DNA from: an uncultured Oscillospiraceae bacterium
Lineage (GTDB): Bacteria > Bacillota > Clostridia > Oscillospirales > Oscillospiraceae
Assembly: GCA_947632365.1 (NCBI GenBank)
Contig: CANROZ010000007.1
Coordinates: forward strand, 1 to 32,320
Reading direction: 5' to 3'
DNA: 32,320 bases
Shown: piece after piece, positions 18,003-27,266 of the stretch
Numbering within the stretch: position 1 is the first letter of the stretch
How the letters are laid out: each line of letters opens with the position of its first letter
Translations under genes and position numbers: made by a program
Notes under the pieces: generated by a model
Databases searched by the model: none
Told to the model about the DNA's origin: nothing
Seen by the model: only the letters and a program-made list of their open reading frames with translations

Positions 18003-19661
18003 TCAAATCAGCCGCCGCTCCAGCGCCCGGTAGTCGATCTTGCCTACCAACGTTCTGGGAAATTCTTTGAGAAAGTTCCATTCAGCGGGCCATTCATATG
18101 CAGGCAACTCACCTGCACAGAGCGCAATCAAATCTTCTTTGACTTTTTCTTCCTGGCCAGCATGTTCCTGCTGCAAGATCACAAATGCGACCGGAACTTT
18201 TCCGATGGCATGATCTGGGTCCTGCTTGCCAACGACCACGCAGCCAGACACAGTCGGTGAGCGCATGATCGTTCTTTCGATATAAGACGTAAATACCTTT
18301 GCACCGTTATAGCAAACGAACATGCGCTTGATGCGCCCTTCGATATAGACAAACCCATCGCTGTCTATATGTCCCAGGTCGCCGGAGTGGAGCCAAAGCA
18401 TTCCATCGTCATGACGGCGGATCATCTCGTTCGTTGCCTCCTGGTTGCCGAAGTAGCCCAACATGACACTGGGGCCGGAGATACATATCTCACCCGTCTC
18501 ACCGTAATGCACCTCTTTTTGTGAGTCCACATCAAAAGCTGAGATGACCATGTCGATATATGGAAAACCGACGCTCCCCATGCGGTTTGCATTGCCGCGC
18601 TGATTGAAGCATATCCCGCCAGCGGTTTCAGAAAGCCCATACCCCTGACACATTTTCCAATGACTTCCCCGGTTTTCCAGGAAGTCGTTGATTTCTTTCT
18701 CCAGTTTAGGCTCCATATAATCTGCTCCGGTCAGAGGAGCAATAATATGGGAAAAATCATGTTCCTTGGCCTCTGGCAGACGGATGAGCGTCTCCCACAC
18801 CAGCGGTATTGCCGCGATATGATTGACCCGTTTTTGGATGGCATCCCGGGCGTTCTGCCGTGGGTCATAGATGGAAACATGGCAGACCATACCGAGAGAC
18901 AGGGGGATGTGCATGCTGAATATCAGAATATAGGCGACAAATGGCGCTGCGGGCGTGAGCCATGACTGACCGCGCTCGCTTCCAGTGTCGGATCGTTGGA
19001 ACTGAAAGGAAGCTGCATTCACATTTTCGTTGGACAGGACCACACCCTTTGGTTCACCTGTAGTGCCGCCGGTGTACTCGATCAGGGCAGGCCGATTGGG
19101 GACAAATGGGGCAAGAGGAGCAGGCCTGTACGCCTGTGCGTGAGATATTAGATCGTCCCAGGTCATATGTCTGAGGGAGGCAGGGACCGTCGCCTGTCCA
19201 CTGGGTAGAACGACAATGCCGCAGCGGTCGTGGATATCACAGTTAGCAGCAAGCTCTGAAAAGATATCCAGAACGACCACTTGGACGCTGTTTGTCTTTT
19301 CCAGGATGGAAGAGATTGTCTCTGGGGACATTCGCGGGTCGATCATATTGCATGTTGCGCCCAGTCGATTCAAGCCGTAGAAAGCGTAGATCATCTCCGG
19401 GGTGGTCACAGCAAGAAAAGAGACGATATCGCCTTCCTTGACGCCGAGAGCAGCGAAGCTCGCAGCGGCTGTTTCGATGTTTTGAAACAGCATGCCATAT
19501 GTGACCGTCGCTCCAAAATACTCTAGAGCGATGTCCTCTTCATGGCTACGGTTATTCTCCAGAACATACTGGTATATACTGCAGGCGGGAAGGGGCTGGG
19601 CGATGTCCTCGGGTTTGTAATACTTTAGCCAAGGCTTGTCGATAGATGGATAACCTGTCAC
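18003..19661 (-). CDS. AMP-dependent acyl-CoA synthetase/ligase (class I adenylate-forming)
   Basis: IEYTGGTTGEPKGVVLSNENV (P-loop), GYGLSETAGG, LHSGDLGHID, C-terminal PRTLVGKIDYRAL. Proposed GTG start at 19661 after GGAGG (19672-19676); the track ATG at 19709 sits beside a terminator hairpin. Confidence 0.85.
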   Translation of the reverse strand: MTGYPSIDKPWLKYYKPEDIAQPLPACSIYQYVLENNRSHEEDIALEYFGATVTYGMLFQNIETAAASFAALGVKEGDIVSFLAVTTPEMIYAFYGLNRLGATCNMIDPRMSPETISSILEKTNSVQVVVLDIFSELAANCDIHDRCGIVVLPSGQATVPASLRHMTWDDLISHAQAYRPAPLAPFVPNRPALIEYTGGTTGEPKGVVLSNENVNAASFQFQRSDTGSERGQSWLTPAAPFVAYILIFSMHIPLSLGMVCHVSIYDPRQNARDAIQKRVNHIAAIPLVWETLIRLPEAKEHDFSHIIAPLTGADYMEPKLEKEINDFLENRGSHWKMCQGYGLSETAGGICFNQRGNANRMGSVGFPYIDMVISAFDVDSQKEVHYGETGEICISGPSVMLGYFGNQEATNEMIRRHDDGMLWLHSGDLGHIDSDGFVYIEGRIKRMFVCYNGAKVFTSYIERTIMRSPTVSGCVVVGKQDPDHAIGKVPVAFVILQQEHAGQEEKVKEDLIALCAGELPAYEWPAEWNFLKEFPRTLVGKIDYRALERRLI

Positions 19662-19680
19662 TTTCTGTATACCTCCACAA

Positions 19681-19704
19681 CAAAAATGCGCCAAGGTGCT
19701 GGCG
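19681..19704 (-). terminator. Terminator-like hairpin in the leader of the acyl-CoA ligase
   Basis: On minus strand CGCCA-gcacct-TGGCG followed by CATTTTTG, between RNA element A and the proposed GTG start. Confidence 0.5.
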
Positions 19705-19765
19705 TTCATCCCGACAGTTCGGCCGGAGGCGGGAAAAGGCCCGCCCCGGCTTTCCTGCCGGGATA

Positions 19766-19950
19766 AACAAAGGCGGCGCAGGGAATGATCATCCCTACAC
19801 CGTCATACAGCACATTCCCATCTAACCTCGCCCTTGCCAAAAACAAAGGGAATGGGTATAATGGGACTGGCGCAGTAATCTGCTGTGTGGGAGCCCGTAC
19901 TCCTGCATAGGGACGTGGGGCGTTGCAGCGCCTCACGTCCTGCCTTTGTC
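19766..19950 (-). ncRNA. Structured RNA element A (unassigned family), 5' of the acyl-CoA ligase
   Basis: About 90% identical by eye to element B over the first ~80 nt; closing stem GACAAAGGC/GCCTTTGTT; hairpins GGACGTGaGGCG...CGCCcCACGTCC, GGAG-N6-CTCC, GGTGTAGGGA...TCCCTGCGCC. Upstream boxes TTGCGC-17-TAGAAT (19993-19965). Confidence 0.65.
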
Positions 19951-20259
19951 TACCTCGTATGTATATTCTAAACCATTTCAGTGCTAAGCGCAAGCTATTT
20001 TTGCAGAAGCCAGAAAAGACGGGATAATCAGTCCATCGTCATAGTGATATATCTCCTAAATCCCCCCATTCTTTCCCGGGTGAAAGAATGGGGGTGCTTG
20101 TTCGGGAAATATCTTTGCGAAGCGTCGCCCCTATATTTGCTCTTTATATGTTATTTTGTGTCCTTTACAAAGGGGCGGAGACGTGCTAAAATTTAGTAAA
20201 AGTATACAAAATATCAACAAGATACAAACAAATACTTTTGCAGAACGGAGGTTTTTGTG

Positions 20260-21381
20260 ATGATCGTAGGACTGCCGAAAGAGATTAAAAACAATGAGTT
20301 CCGAGTAGGGCTCACCCCGGGCGCGGTGGGCGAGTATGTGCGAGCGGGCAACACGGTGTATGTGGAGAAGGGCGCCGGGCTGGGCGCCGGGTTCGAGGAC
20401 GGAGAGTATGCGGAAAACGGCGCCGTGCTGCGGGACAGCGCCGCGGAGGTCTGGGAAAGATCGGACATGATCGTGAAGGTGAAGGAGCCGCTGCCCAGCG
20501 AGTACCAATATTTCCGGGAGGGGCTGCTGATCTACACCTACTTCCATCTGGCGGCGGACAAGGAGCTGACCGAGGCCCTGCTGGCCAGCAAGACCTCTGC
20601 CATGGCCTATGAGACCATCCTGGGCCCTGGGGGCAAGGGGCTGCCCTGCCTGTACTGCATGAGCGAGGTGGCCGGGCGCATGGCCGTGCTGGAGGGGGCC
20701 AAGTACCTGGAAAAGACCTACGGCGGCCGGGGCGTCATGCTGGGGGCCGTGCCCGGCTGCGACAAGGCGGACGTGGTCATCATCGGCGCGGGCAACGCGG
20801 GCATCAACGCCTGCCGTATGGCGGTGGGCATGGGCGCCCGGGTCACGGTGCTGGACATCAACCACCAGCGCCTGGCCTATCTGGACGAGGTGTTCGGCAG
20901 CCAGATCACCACGCTGTACTCCAGCCGGGCGAATCTGCTGAACGCGCTGAAAAAGGCCGATCTGGTCATCGGCTGCGTCATGCTGGCCCCCGGCCGGGAG
21001 TGCCAGAAGCTGGTGCTTCGCCAGGACCTGAAGATCATGAAGAAGGGCGCGGTGCTGGTGGACATCGTCATCGACCAGGGCGGCTGCTTCGAGACCAGCC
21101 ACCCCACCACCCACGCCGACCCGGTGTACGAGGTGGACGGCATCATGCACTACTGCGTGGCCAACATCCCCGGCAGCGTGCCCCGCACCTCCACCGAGGC
21201 GCTGGTCAACTCCACCCTGGCCCATGGCGTCCGCATCACCCAGCTGGGGCTGGAGGGCGCCTGCAAGGCCGACCCCTGCCTGATGAGCGGCCTGAACACC
21301 TACAAGGGCAAGCTCACCTTCGCTGCGGTGGCGGAGGCGCTGGACATCCCCTATACGGACCCGGCGGCGCTCATGGCCTGA
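20260..21381 (+). CDS. ald: Alanine dehydrogenase
   Basis: MIVGLPKEIKNNEFRVGLTPGAVGEYVRAGNTVYVEKGAGLGAGF...VVIIGAGNAGINACRMAVGMGARVTVLDIN...VANIPGSVPRTSTEALVNSTL. RBS ggaggt at 20247-20252. Confidence 0.93.
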   Translation: MIVGLPKEIKNNEFRVGLTPGAVGEYVRAGNTVYVEKGAGLGAGFEDGEYAENGAVLRDSAAEVWERSDMIVKVKEPLPSEYQYFREGLLIYTYFHLAADKELTEALLASKTSAMAYETILGPGGKGLPCLYCMSEVAGRMAVLEGAKYLEKTYGGRGVMLGAVPGCDKADVVIIGAGNAGINACRMAVGMGARVTVLDINHQRLAYLDEVFGSQITTLYSSRANLLNALKKADLVIGCVMLAPGRECQKLVLRQDLKIMKKGAVLVDIVIDQGGCFETSHPTTHADPVYEVDGIMHYCVANIPGSVPRTSTEALVNSTLAHGVRITQLGLEGACKADPCLMSGLNTYKGKLTFAAVAEALDIPYTDPAALMA

Positions 21382-21399
21382 GCGCCGGAGGACAGAAAA

Positions 21400-21430
21400 A
21401 GCCGGACAGGAGCGCGTCTCCTGTCCGGCT
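21400..21430. terminator. Bidirectional terminator
   Basis: 13-bp perfect stem AGCCGGACAGGAG-cgcgt-CTCCTGTCCGGCT; A-run on its left gives TTTTT on the minus strand. Confidence 0.8.
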
Positions 21431-21446
21431 GTTATGTTGTTTGGCG

Positions 21447-22160
21447 TCAGCGCAGGCCTGTTGGCCGGAAAAAGCCGTAGAGGAAGGGCGCCGCCCCGGC
21501 GATCAACACCACAGCCGCCAGGGTCAGGCCGCTGCCGATGCCTGTCATGGCGATGGCCAGGATCACCAGTCCCGCGATGAGCCAGGTCCATCCGGCGAAG
21601 CGGTGCACGGCCTGCCAGCTGTCCCCCGGCTCCGTGAAGGAGAAGTGCAGGGCCAGCTTGGCGGACTTGGGGCAGTCGAACATATGCCCGCCCAGTATCA
21701 GGAAGGCCAGACCCAGCACGCAGGGCGTGACGAAAGCCAAATCGAAGCGCCGCCCCGCCGCGTGCAGCAATATGACGCCGCACAGGAAGGTGGACACGAT
21801 GGGGAACCCGAACCGCCCCATGAGGCGCACCGGGGCCTTGGGCGTGGTCATCCGCTCCTGGTTGATCTTCAGCTGCATGTGGCAGATCAGGTCCAGGATG
21901 CACAGCAGCCCGGGCAGTCCGTACACGGCCATGGCCCGGGGCAGGGAGTCGTCCTCACCGTTGGGCAGGGTCAGCCCTGTGGGCACGATCTCCGGGATGG
22001 CGTCCCAATACCGCAGGCCCAGCAGAACGGGCATGGCGCAGGCCACCAGCGACACGGCCAGCAGCACGTTCCCCTTTAGGCGGGTCACGTGCTTGCCGAA
22101 CAGCCGGGCGCTCTCCTGTTCCCGGGCCTGGGCGGGGGTCAGTTTCTTTTTGCTGCTCAT
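21447..22160 (-). CDS. SdpI/DUF1648-like integral membrane protein
   Basis: Several TM segments, IPEIVPTGLTLPNG near the N-terminus (DUF1648-like) and VHRFAGWTWLIAGLVIL (SdpI-like C-terminus). Confidence 0.65.
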   Translation of the reverse strand: MSSKKKLTPAQAREQESARLFGKHVTRLKGNVLLAVSLVACAMPVLLGLRYWDAIPEIVPTGLTLPNGEDDSLPRAMAVYGLPGLLCILDLICHMQLKINQERMTTPKAPVRLMGRFGFPIVSTFLCGVILLHAAGRRFDLAFVTPCVLGLAFLILGGHMFDCPKSAKLALHFSFTEPGDSWQAVHRFAGWTWLIAGLVILAIAMTGIGSGLTLAAVVLIAGAAPFLYGFFRPTGLR

Positions 22161-22175
22161 ATCTCTCGCCTTATT

Positions 22176-23042
22176 TTACAGCTCTATCAGCTCATATTCC
22201 CGGGAGCCCACGCCCAGCTTCTCGGCGGCCTCCACGGTGAGCAGTCCGTTGCGGGACTCGATGCGCTTGATGAGGTGGGCCTTGCCGGGGTCGTCGGATG
22301 CATACACCAGGTCCAGGCAGGCCTGGTCCACGGCCACCGGGTCCAGGCTGGCCAGCACGCCGATATCCGCCATGCAGGGGTCCTTGGCCACCTCGCAGCA
22401 ATCGCAGTCCACGGACAGGTTCTTCATCACGTTCACGTAGGCGATGCGGTCCTTGAAATAGTCCGCCACAGCGGAGGCCGCGTCGGCCATGGCCATGAGG
22501 AAGCTGTCATGGTCGCTGGTCCAAAAGGCCTCCATGTCGCCCACGCCGTGGATATACTGCTTGCCGTAGGAGGAGGCAAAGCCGATGGACAGCTGCTTCA
22601 GCGCGCCGCCAAAGCCGCCCATGGGGTGACCCTTGAAGTGGCTGAGCACCAGAACGGAGTCGTAGTTGGCCATGTTCTTGCCCACATAGTCCTTGTGGAT
22701 CATCTTCCCCTGGGGGATGTCCAGCACCAGGTCCGGGCCCTCGGCGTCCAGCAGGTCCACCTTGAAAGCGCTGCTCCAGCCGTGCAGCTCCATGGTCTTC
22801 CAGTGCTTTTCCGTGGTGTTGCGGCCGCCGTCATAGGCGGTGTTGCACTCCACCACCGTGCCGCCCACGTGCTCCACCACGGGCTTCCACATCTCCGGGC
22901 GCAGGAAGTTCTGGTTGCCAACCTCGCCGGAGTGGAGCTTCACGGCCACCTTGCCGGGCAGGGGCTTATCCAGCTTCTCATACAGCCGCAGCACAGATGC
23001 CGGGGTGATCTCCCGGGTAAAATATACAACAGATTTCGCCAT
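22176..23042 (-). CDS. DUF362 domain protein
   Basis: VAVKLHSGEVGNQNFLRPEMWKPVVEHVGGTVVECNTAYDGGRN...VLSHFKGHPMGGFGGALKQLSIGFAS, characteristic of DUF362. Confidence 0.8.
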   Translation of the reverse strand: MAKSVVYFTREITPASVLRLYEKLDKPLPGKVAVKLHSGEVGNQNFLRPEMWKPVVEHVGGTVVECNTAYDGGRNTTEKHWKTMELHGWSSAFKVDLLDAEGPDLVLDIPQGKMIHKDYVGKNMANYDSVLVLSHFKGHPMGGFGGALKQLSIGFASSYGKQYIHGVGDMEAFWTSDHDSFLMAMADAASAVADYFKDRIAYVNVMKNLSVDCDCCEVAKDPCMADIGVLASLDPVAVDQACLDLVYASDDPGKAHLIKRIESRNGLLTVEAAEKLGVGSREYELIEL

Positions 23043-23132
23043 GGTGATTCCTCCTGTTTCATTGCATATTCGTGAAATATCCGAAGGATATTACTGCATA
23101 TTCGATCATAACCGTTTTGCGGTCATTTGCAT

Positions 23133-24521
23133 TCACACCAGCTCCCGGCCCATGAGCACCCCCATGACGGAGCTCATCATCAGCCCCCGGGTCCAGCCGG
23201 AGCTGTCCCCCAGACAGTGCAGGCCCGCCACATTGGTGTTGAACTTCTCGTCCATGCGGATGCGGTTGGAATAGAACTTCAGCTCCGGGGAGTACAGCAG
23301 CGTCTCATAGGCGGCAAAGCCGGGGACCACCTGGTCCATGGCTTTGATGAAGTTGATGATGTTGATCATGGCCCGATAGGGCATGGCGGCGGTGATGTCT
23401 CCGGCCACCGCGTCGGGCAGGGTGGGGCGGACATTGGACTGGTCCAGTTCCTTCTGCCAGGTGCGCTTGCCGTCCAGGATGTCGCCGAAGCGCTGGACCA
23501 GCAGCTGTCCGTTGGCCAGCATGTTGGTCAGCTCGCCCACCTTCTGGGCGTAGGCGATGGGCTGATTGAAGGGCACGGAGAAGTTGTGGGACACCAGGAT
23601 GGCCAGGTTGGTGTTCTCGCTTTTCAGCTCCTTGTAGGAGTGGCCGTTGACCACGGCCAGGCCGTTATCGTAGTTCTCCTGGGCCACGAAGCCCCCGGGA
23701 TTCTGGCAGAAGGTGCGGACCTTGTTTTTGAAGGGAGGGGGGTAGCCGATGAGCTTGGACTCGTAAAAGACCTTGTTCACCAGGTCCATGACCTCGTTGC
23801 GCACCTCCACCCGCACGCCGATGTCCACGGTGCTGGGCACGTGGTCGATGCCGTAGGTGGAGCACATCCCCTCCAGCCAGTCGGCGCCCCGGCGGCCCGT
23901 GGCCACCACGGTCTCGTCGGCCAGCAGCTCGTGCTCAGCGCGGCCGTCGGAGAAGGTGACGCCCCGGCAGCGGCCGTTTTCCACCAGCAGGCCCGTGCAC
24001 TCCGTGTCGAACAGGATCTCCACGCCCCGGTCCAGCAGCCAGTGCTCGATGTCGGTGTAGAGCTGCTGGGCCTTTTCCGTGCCCAGGTGGCGGATGGGGC
24101 AGGAGACCAGCTTCAGCCCCGCCTGGATGGCCCGGGTGCGGATGCGCTTGACCTCGTCGGTCTCCTCCAGGCCCTCCACGTGCTCGTCCGCGCCAAATTC
24201 CAGGTATATCCTGTCCGCGTAGCCGATGGTCTCCTGGGCCAGGGCCTCGCCGATGAGCTGGGGCAGCTCGCCGCCCACCTCGCAGCTGAGGCTCAGCTTC
24301 CCGTCGGAGAAGGCCCCCGCCCCGGAAAACCCGGTGGTGATGGCGCAATAGGGCTGGCAGTTCATGCAGCGGCCCGTCTGGGCCTTGGGGCAGCGGCGCT
24401 TTTCCACGCTCTTGCCCTTTTCCAGGATGGTTATTTTCTTTTTGCTGCCACGGCGGAGCATCTCGATGGCCGTGAAGATACCGGCGGGCCCGGCGCCTAC
24501 GATGGCGATGTTCGTTTTCAA
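23133..24521 (-). CDS. NAD(P)/FAD-dependent oxidoreductase (COG2509-like)
   Basis: MKTNIAIVGAGPAGIFTAIEMLRRG dinucleotide-binding fold; TGFSGAGAFSDGKLSLS; C-terminal GLHCLGDSSGWTRGLMMSSVMGV. Confidence 0.85.
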   Translation of the reverse strand: MKTNIAIVGAGPAGIFTAIEMLRRGSKKKITILEKGKSVEKRRCPKAQTGRCMNCQPYCAITTGFSGAGAFSDGKLSLSCEVGGELPQLIGEALAQETIGYADRIYLEFGADEHVEGLEETDEVKRIRTRAIQAGLKLVSCPIRHLGTEKAQQLYTDIEHWLLDRGVEILFDTECTGLLVENGRCRGVTFSDGRAEHELLADETVVATGRRGADWLEGMCSTYGIDHVPSTVDIGVRVEVRNEVMDLVNKVFYESKLIGYPPPFKNKVRTFCQNPGGFVAQENYDNGLAVVNGHSYKELKSENTNLAILVSHNFSVPFNQPIAYAQKVGELTNMLANGQLLVQRFGDILDGKRTWQKELDQSNVRPTLPDAVAGDITAAMPYRAMINIINFIKAMDQVVPGFAAYETLLYSPELKFYSNRIRMDEKFNTNVAGLHCLGDSSGWTRGLMMSSVMGVLMGRELV

Positions 24522-24632
24522 TGCGTTCTCCTCGCTGTCGGTGAAAAGTCGTGCAAAACACCGGATACTATGTTATAATCCAGATATATCTATTAAAGCA
24601 TAGAAAAAACATTGATGTCAAGAGGATACCGG

Positions 24633-26036
24633 ATGGACCTGTACTTGCGGGGACATGAGCATAAATACGCCGCCGAGCAGATGCTGCTGACTCTGTTCCC
24701 GGACCAGCGGCCCCAGTATCCGGACCGGGTCCGGCCGGGGGACCGGGCGGAGCTGGTCCTGGAGCCGGACCGGTCGGTGTGCCGCCTGACCCGGGGGGAC
24801 GGGACCTGGGAGGGACAGGCAGCGGTGAAGGGCTGGACCACCCAGCGGGAGCGGGTGCGCTGCGAGCAGCAGGCGGTGAAGCTGAGCTTTTACCGGGCGG
24901 CCCTGGCCTCCGGGGTGCCAAAGCCCGTGTGGGGAGCCCTCACCGGGGTGAAGCCGGGCAAGCTCATGGCCCGGTATCTGACCCAGGGCCTGACCGCCGC
25001 CGATTTTGCCCGGGACTTTGACGTGGACCCGGACCGGGCGGCCCTGTGCGAGCGGACGACCCGGACGGCCATGGCGGCCAGGGCTTCGCTGGCGCCGGGG
25101 GACATCGGCCTGTACGCGGGCATCCCCTTCTGTCCCACCCGGTGTGCCTACTGTTCCTTTATCTCCAGCGCCGTGGGGGCCAACGAGAAGCTGGTGGAGC
25201 CCTATCTGGACGCGCTGGTCACGGAGATATGCCGGACGGGCCGGGCGGTGCAGACGGCGGGGCAGCGGCCCGTGGCCCTCTATCTGGGGGGCGGCACCCC
25301 CACCACCCTGACGGCGGAGCAGCTGGACAGGCTGTGTACGGCGCTGGAAGAGCGGTTCGACCTGTCCGCCCTGCGGGAGTACACCGTGGAGGCGGGCCGC
25401 CCGGACACCATCACGGCGGAAAAGCTGTCAGTGCTGCGCGCTCACGGGGTGACCCGGGTATCGGTGAACCCCCAGACCATGTCGGATCGGGTGCTGCAGG
25501 CCATCGGCCGCAGGCACACCGCCCGGGACGTGACAGAGGCCCTGGCCCTGGTCCGGGCCGCGGGACAGTTCGAAGTGAACATGGACCTGATCGCGGGCCT
25601 GCCGGAGGATACAGCGGAGGGATTCGCCCACACCCTGGAGGCGGTGTTGGCCCTGGGGCCGGAGAACGTGACCGTCCACACCCTGGCCATCAAAAACGGC
25701 TCCTATCTGGCCCAGCGGCCGGAAAAGCTCCCCAGCCCGGAGACCGTGGGGCAGATGGTATCCCTGGCCGGGCGGCGCCTGACCCAGACGGGCTATGAGC
25801 CCTACTATCTCTACCGACAGAAATACATGTCCGGCGGCTTTGAGAACGTGGGCTGGGCTAAGCCCGGCACCGGGAGCCTCTATAACCTGCTGATGATGGA
25901 GGAGCTGTGCCCCGTGATCGCCATGGGGGCGGGGGCCTCCACCAAGCTCACCGGGCCGGACGGCTCCGTCCGGCGGCGCATGAACCCCAAGTATCCCAAG
26001 GAATACATCGAAAGGATGATGGAAAATGGCGTTTGA
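24633..26036 (+). CDS. hemZ: HemZ-like oxygen-independent coproporphyrinogen dehydrogenase (radical SAM)
   Basis: YAGIPFCPTRCAYCSFIS (CxxxCxxC), YLGGGTPTTLTAEQL, EAGRPDTIT, VSVNPQTMSDRVLQAIGRRHT. Confidence 0.88.
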   Translation: MDLYLRGHEHKYAAEQMLLTLFPDQRPQYPDRVRPGDRAELVLEPDRSVCRLTRGDGTWEGQAAVKGWTTQRERVRCEQQAVKLSFYRAALASGVPKPVWGALTGVKPGKLMARYLTQGLTAADFARDFDVDPDRAALCERTTRTAMAARASLAPGDIGLYAGIPFCPTRCAYCSFISSAVGANEKLVEPYLDALVTEICRTGRAVQTAGQRPVALYLGGGTPTTLTAEQLDRLCTALEERFDLSALREYTVEAGRPDTITAEKLSVLRAHGVTRVSVNPQTMSDRVLQAIGRRHTARDVTEALALVRAAGQFEVNMDLIAGLPEDTAEGFAHTLEAVLALGPENVTVHTLAIKNGSYLAQRPEKLPSPETVGQMVSLAGRRLTQTGYEPYYLYRQKYMSGGFENVGWAKPGTGSLYNLLMMEELCPVIAMGAGASTKLTGPDGSVRRRMNPKYPKEYIERMMENGV

Positions 26037-26961
26037 CCTGGAAGAGATCAACCGGGCGGCAACGGATTTCCCGGAAAAATTCATCGCGGAGTGTGACCGG
26101 ATATATGCCGAGCGCATCGCGGCGGCGGCGGAAAAGATCATCGAGAACATGTCCCGCAGCCCCATCGTGCTGCTGTCTGGCCCCTCCGGCAGCGGCAAGA
26201 CCACCACGGCCATGAAGGTCCGGGACGAGCTGAGCCGCCGGGGCGTGAAGAGCCACAGTATATCCATGGACAACTATTTCAAGACCGTCCGGCCCGAGAC
26301 TGTGCCCCGCACGGAGACAGGGGAGCCGGACCTGGAGAGCCCCCTGTGCATGGATATGGAGCTTCTCAACGAGCACTTTTCCCTGCTGAGCCAGGGCGAG
26401 CGCATCTTCGTGCCCAAGTATGAGTTCGCCCGCCAGATGCGCACCATCGAGCCCAGCATCTCCCTGCAGCTGCACGATAACGAGATCGCCATCTTCGAGG
26501 GTATCCATGCCCTGAACGACGCCATCACCGACGTGCACCCGGAGGCCTTCAAGCTCTATGTGAGCGCCCGGTCCAACATCGTGGACGACGCTGGGGAGTA
26601 CGCCTTCAAGGGCACCTGGCTGCGGTTGACCCGCCGGGTGGTGCGGGACCACCTGTTCCGGGGCGCGGACCCGACGGAGACCATGCGCATGTGGGAGAAT
26701 GTGCGCCACGGGGAGATACGGAACATATCCCCCTTTAAGAACAAGGCCAATATCCAGCTGGACACCGCCTTTGGCTACGAGGCCTGCATCATGCGGCCCA
26801 TCGCCGAGCCGCTGCTGACCCATGTGCCGGAGGATATCCCCTATAAGGAGATACAGCAGGTGGGCCCGGCGCTGAAAAGATTCGTCCCCCTGGACCTGAA
26901 ATACCTGCCGGAGGACGCCATGCTCCGGGAGTTCACAGGCGGCGGGATATACGAATACTAA
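26026..26961 (+). CDS. Uridine kinase-like nucleoside kinase
   Basis: LLSGPSGSGKTTTAMKVRDEL, SMDNYFKTV, AIFEGIHALND. Overlaps the hemZ-like gene by 11 bp. Confidence 0.88.
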   Translation: MAFDLEEINRAATDFPEKFIAECDRIYAERIAAAAEKIIENMSRSPIVLLSGPSGSGKTTTAMKVRDELSRRGVKSHSISMDNYFKTVRPETVPRTETGEPDLESPLCMDMELLNEHFSLLSQGERIFVPKYEFARQMRTIEPSISLQLHDNEIAIFEGIHALNDAITDVHPEAFKLYVSARSNIVDDAGEYAFKGTWLRLTRRVVRDHLFRGADPTETMRMWENVRHGEIRNISPFKNKANIQLDTAFGYEACIMRPIAEPLLTHVPEDIPYKEIQQVGPALKRFVPLDLKYLPEDAMLREFTGGGIYEY

Positions 26962-27056
26962 TGGATAATAACGCATATAGTCAAAATGAACAATGAATTT
27001 AAATCCAAATCAGTAGAATAATTGACTAATATAAAAGAATATTTGCGAATAATATA

Positions 27057-27098
27057 GCCCTGCGGCGTTTTGAATATAACCGCAGGGCAATTCTTTTT
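27057..27098 (+). terminator. Rho-independent terminator after the uridine-kinase-like gene
   Basis: GCCCTGCGG ... CCGCAGGGC followed by AATTCTTTTT. Confidence 0.8.
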
Positions 27099-27227
27099 GA
27101 CATTTTCTCGGAGACTGAAAAAATCGAAAAACGGCTCACGATTTTTGCACTTTTTTTGTCGTCGTCCTGAACGAAATTTCTGGAAATATTTTGGCGATTT
27201 CTATGAAGAAAAGTTGATAAAAAAGTC

Positions 27228-27257
27228 TTGCCTGGACAGCCCATAGTAATATATAAT
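27228..27257 (+). promoter_or_regulatory. Promoter for RNA element B and the lipoprotein gene
   Basis: TTGCCT (27228-27233), 18-bp spacer, TATAAT (27252-27257). Confidence 0.7.
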
Positions 27258-27266
27258 GTACATACG

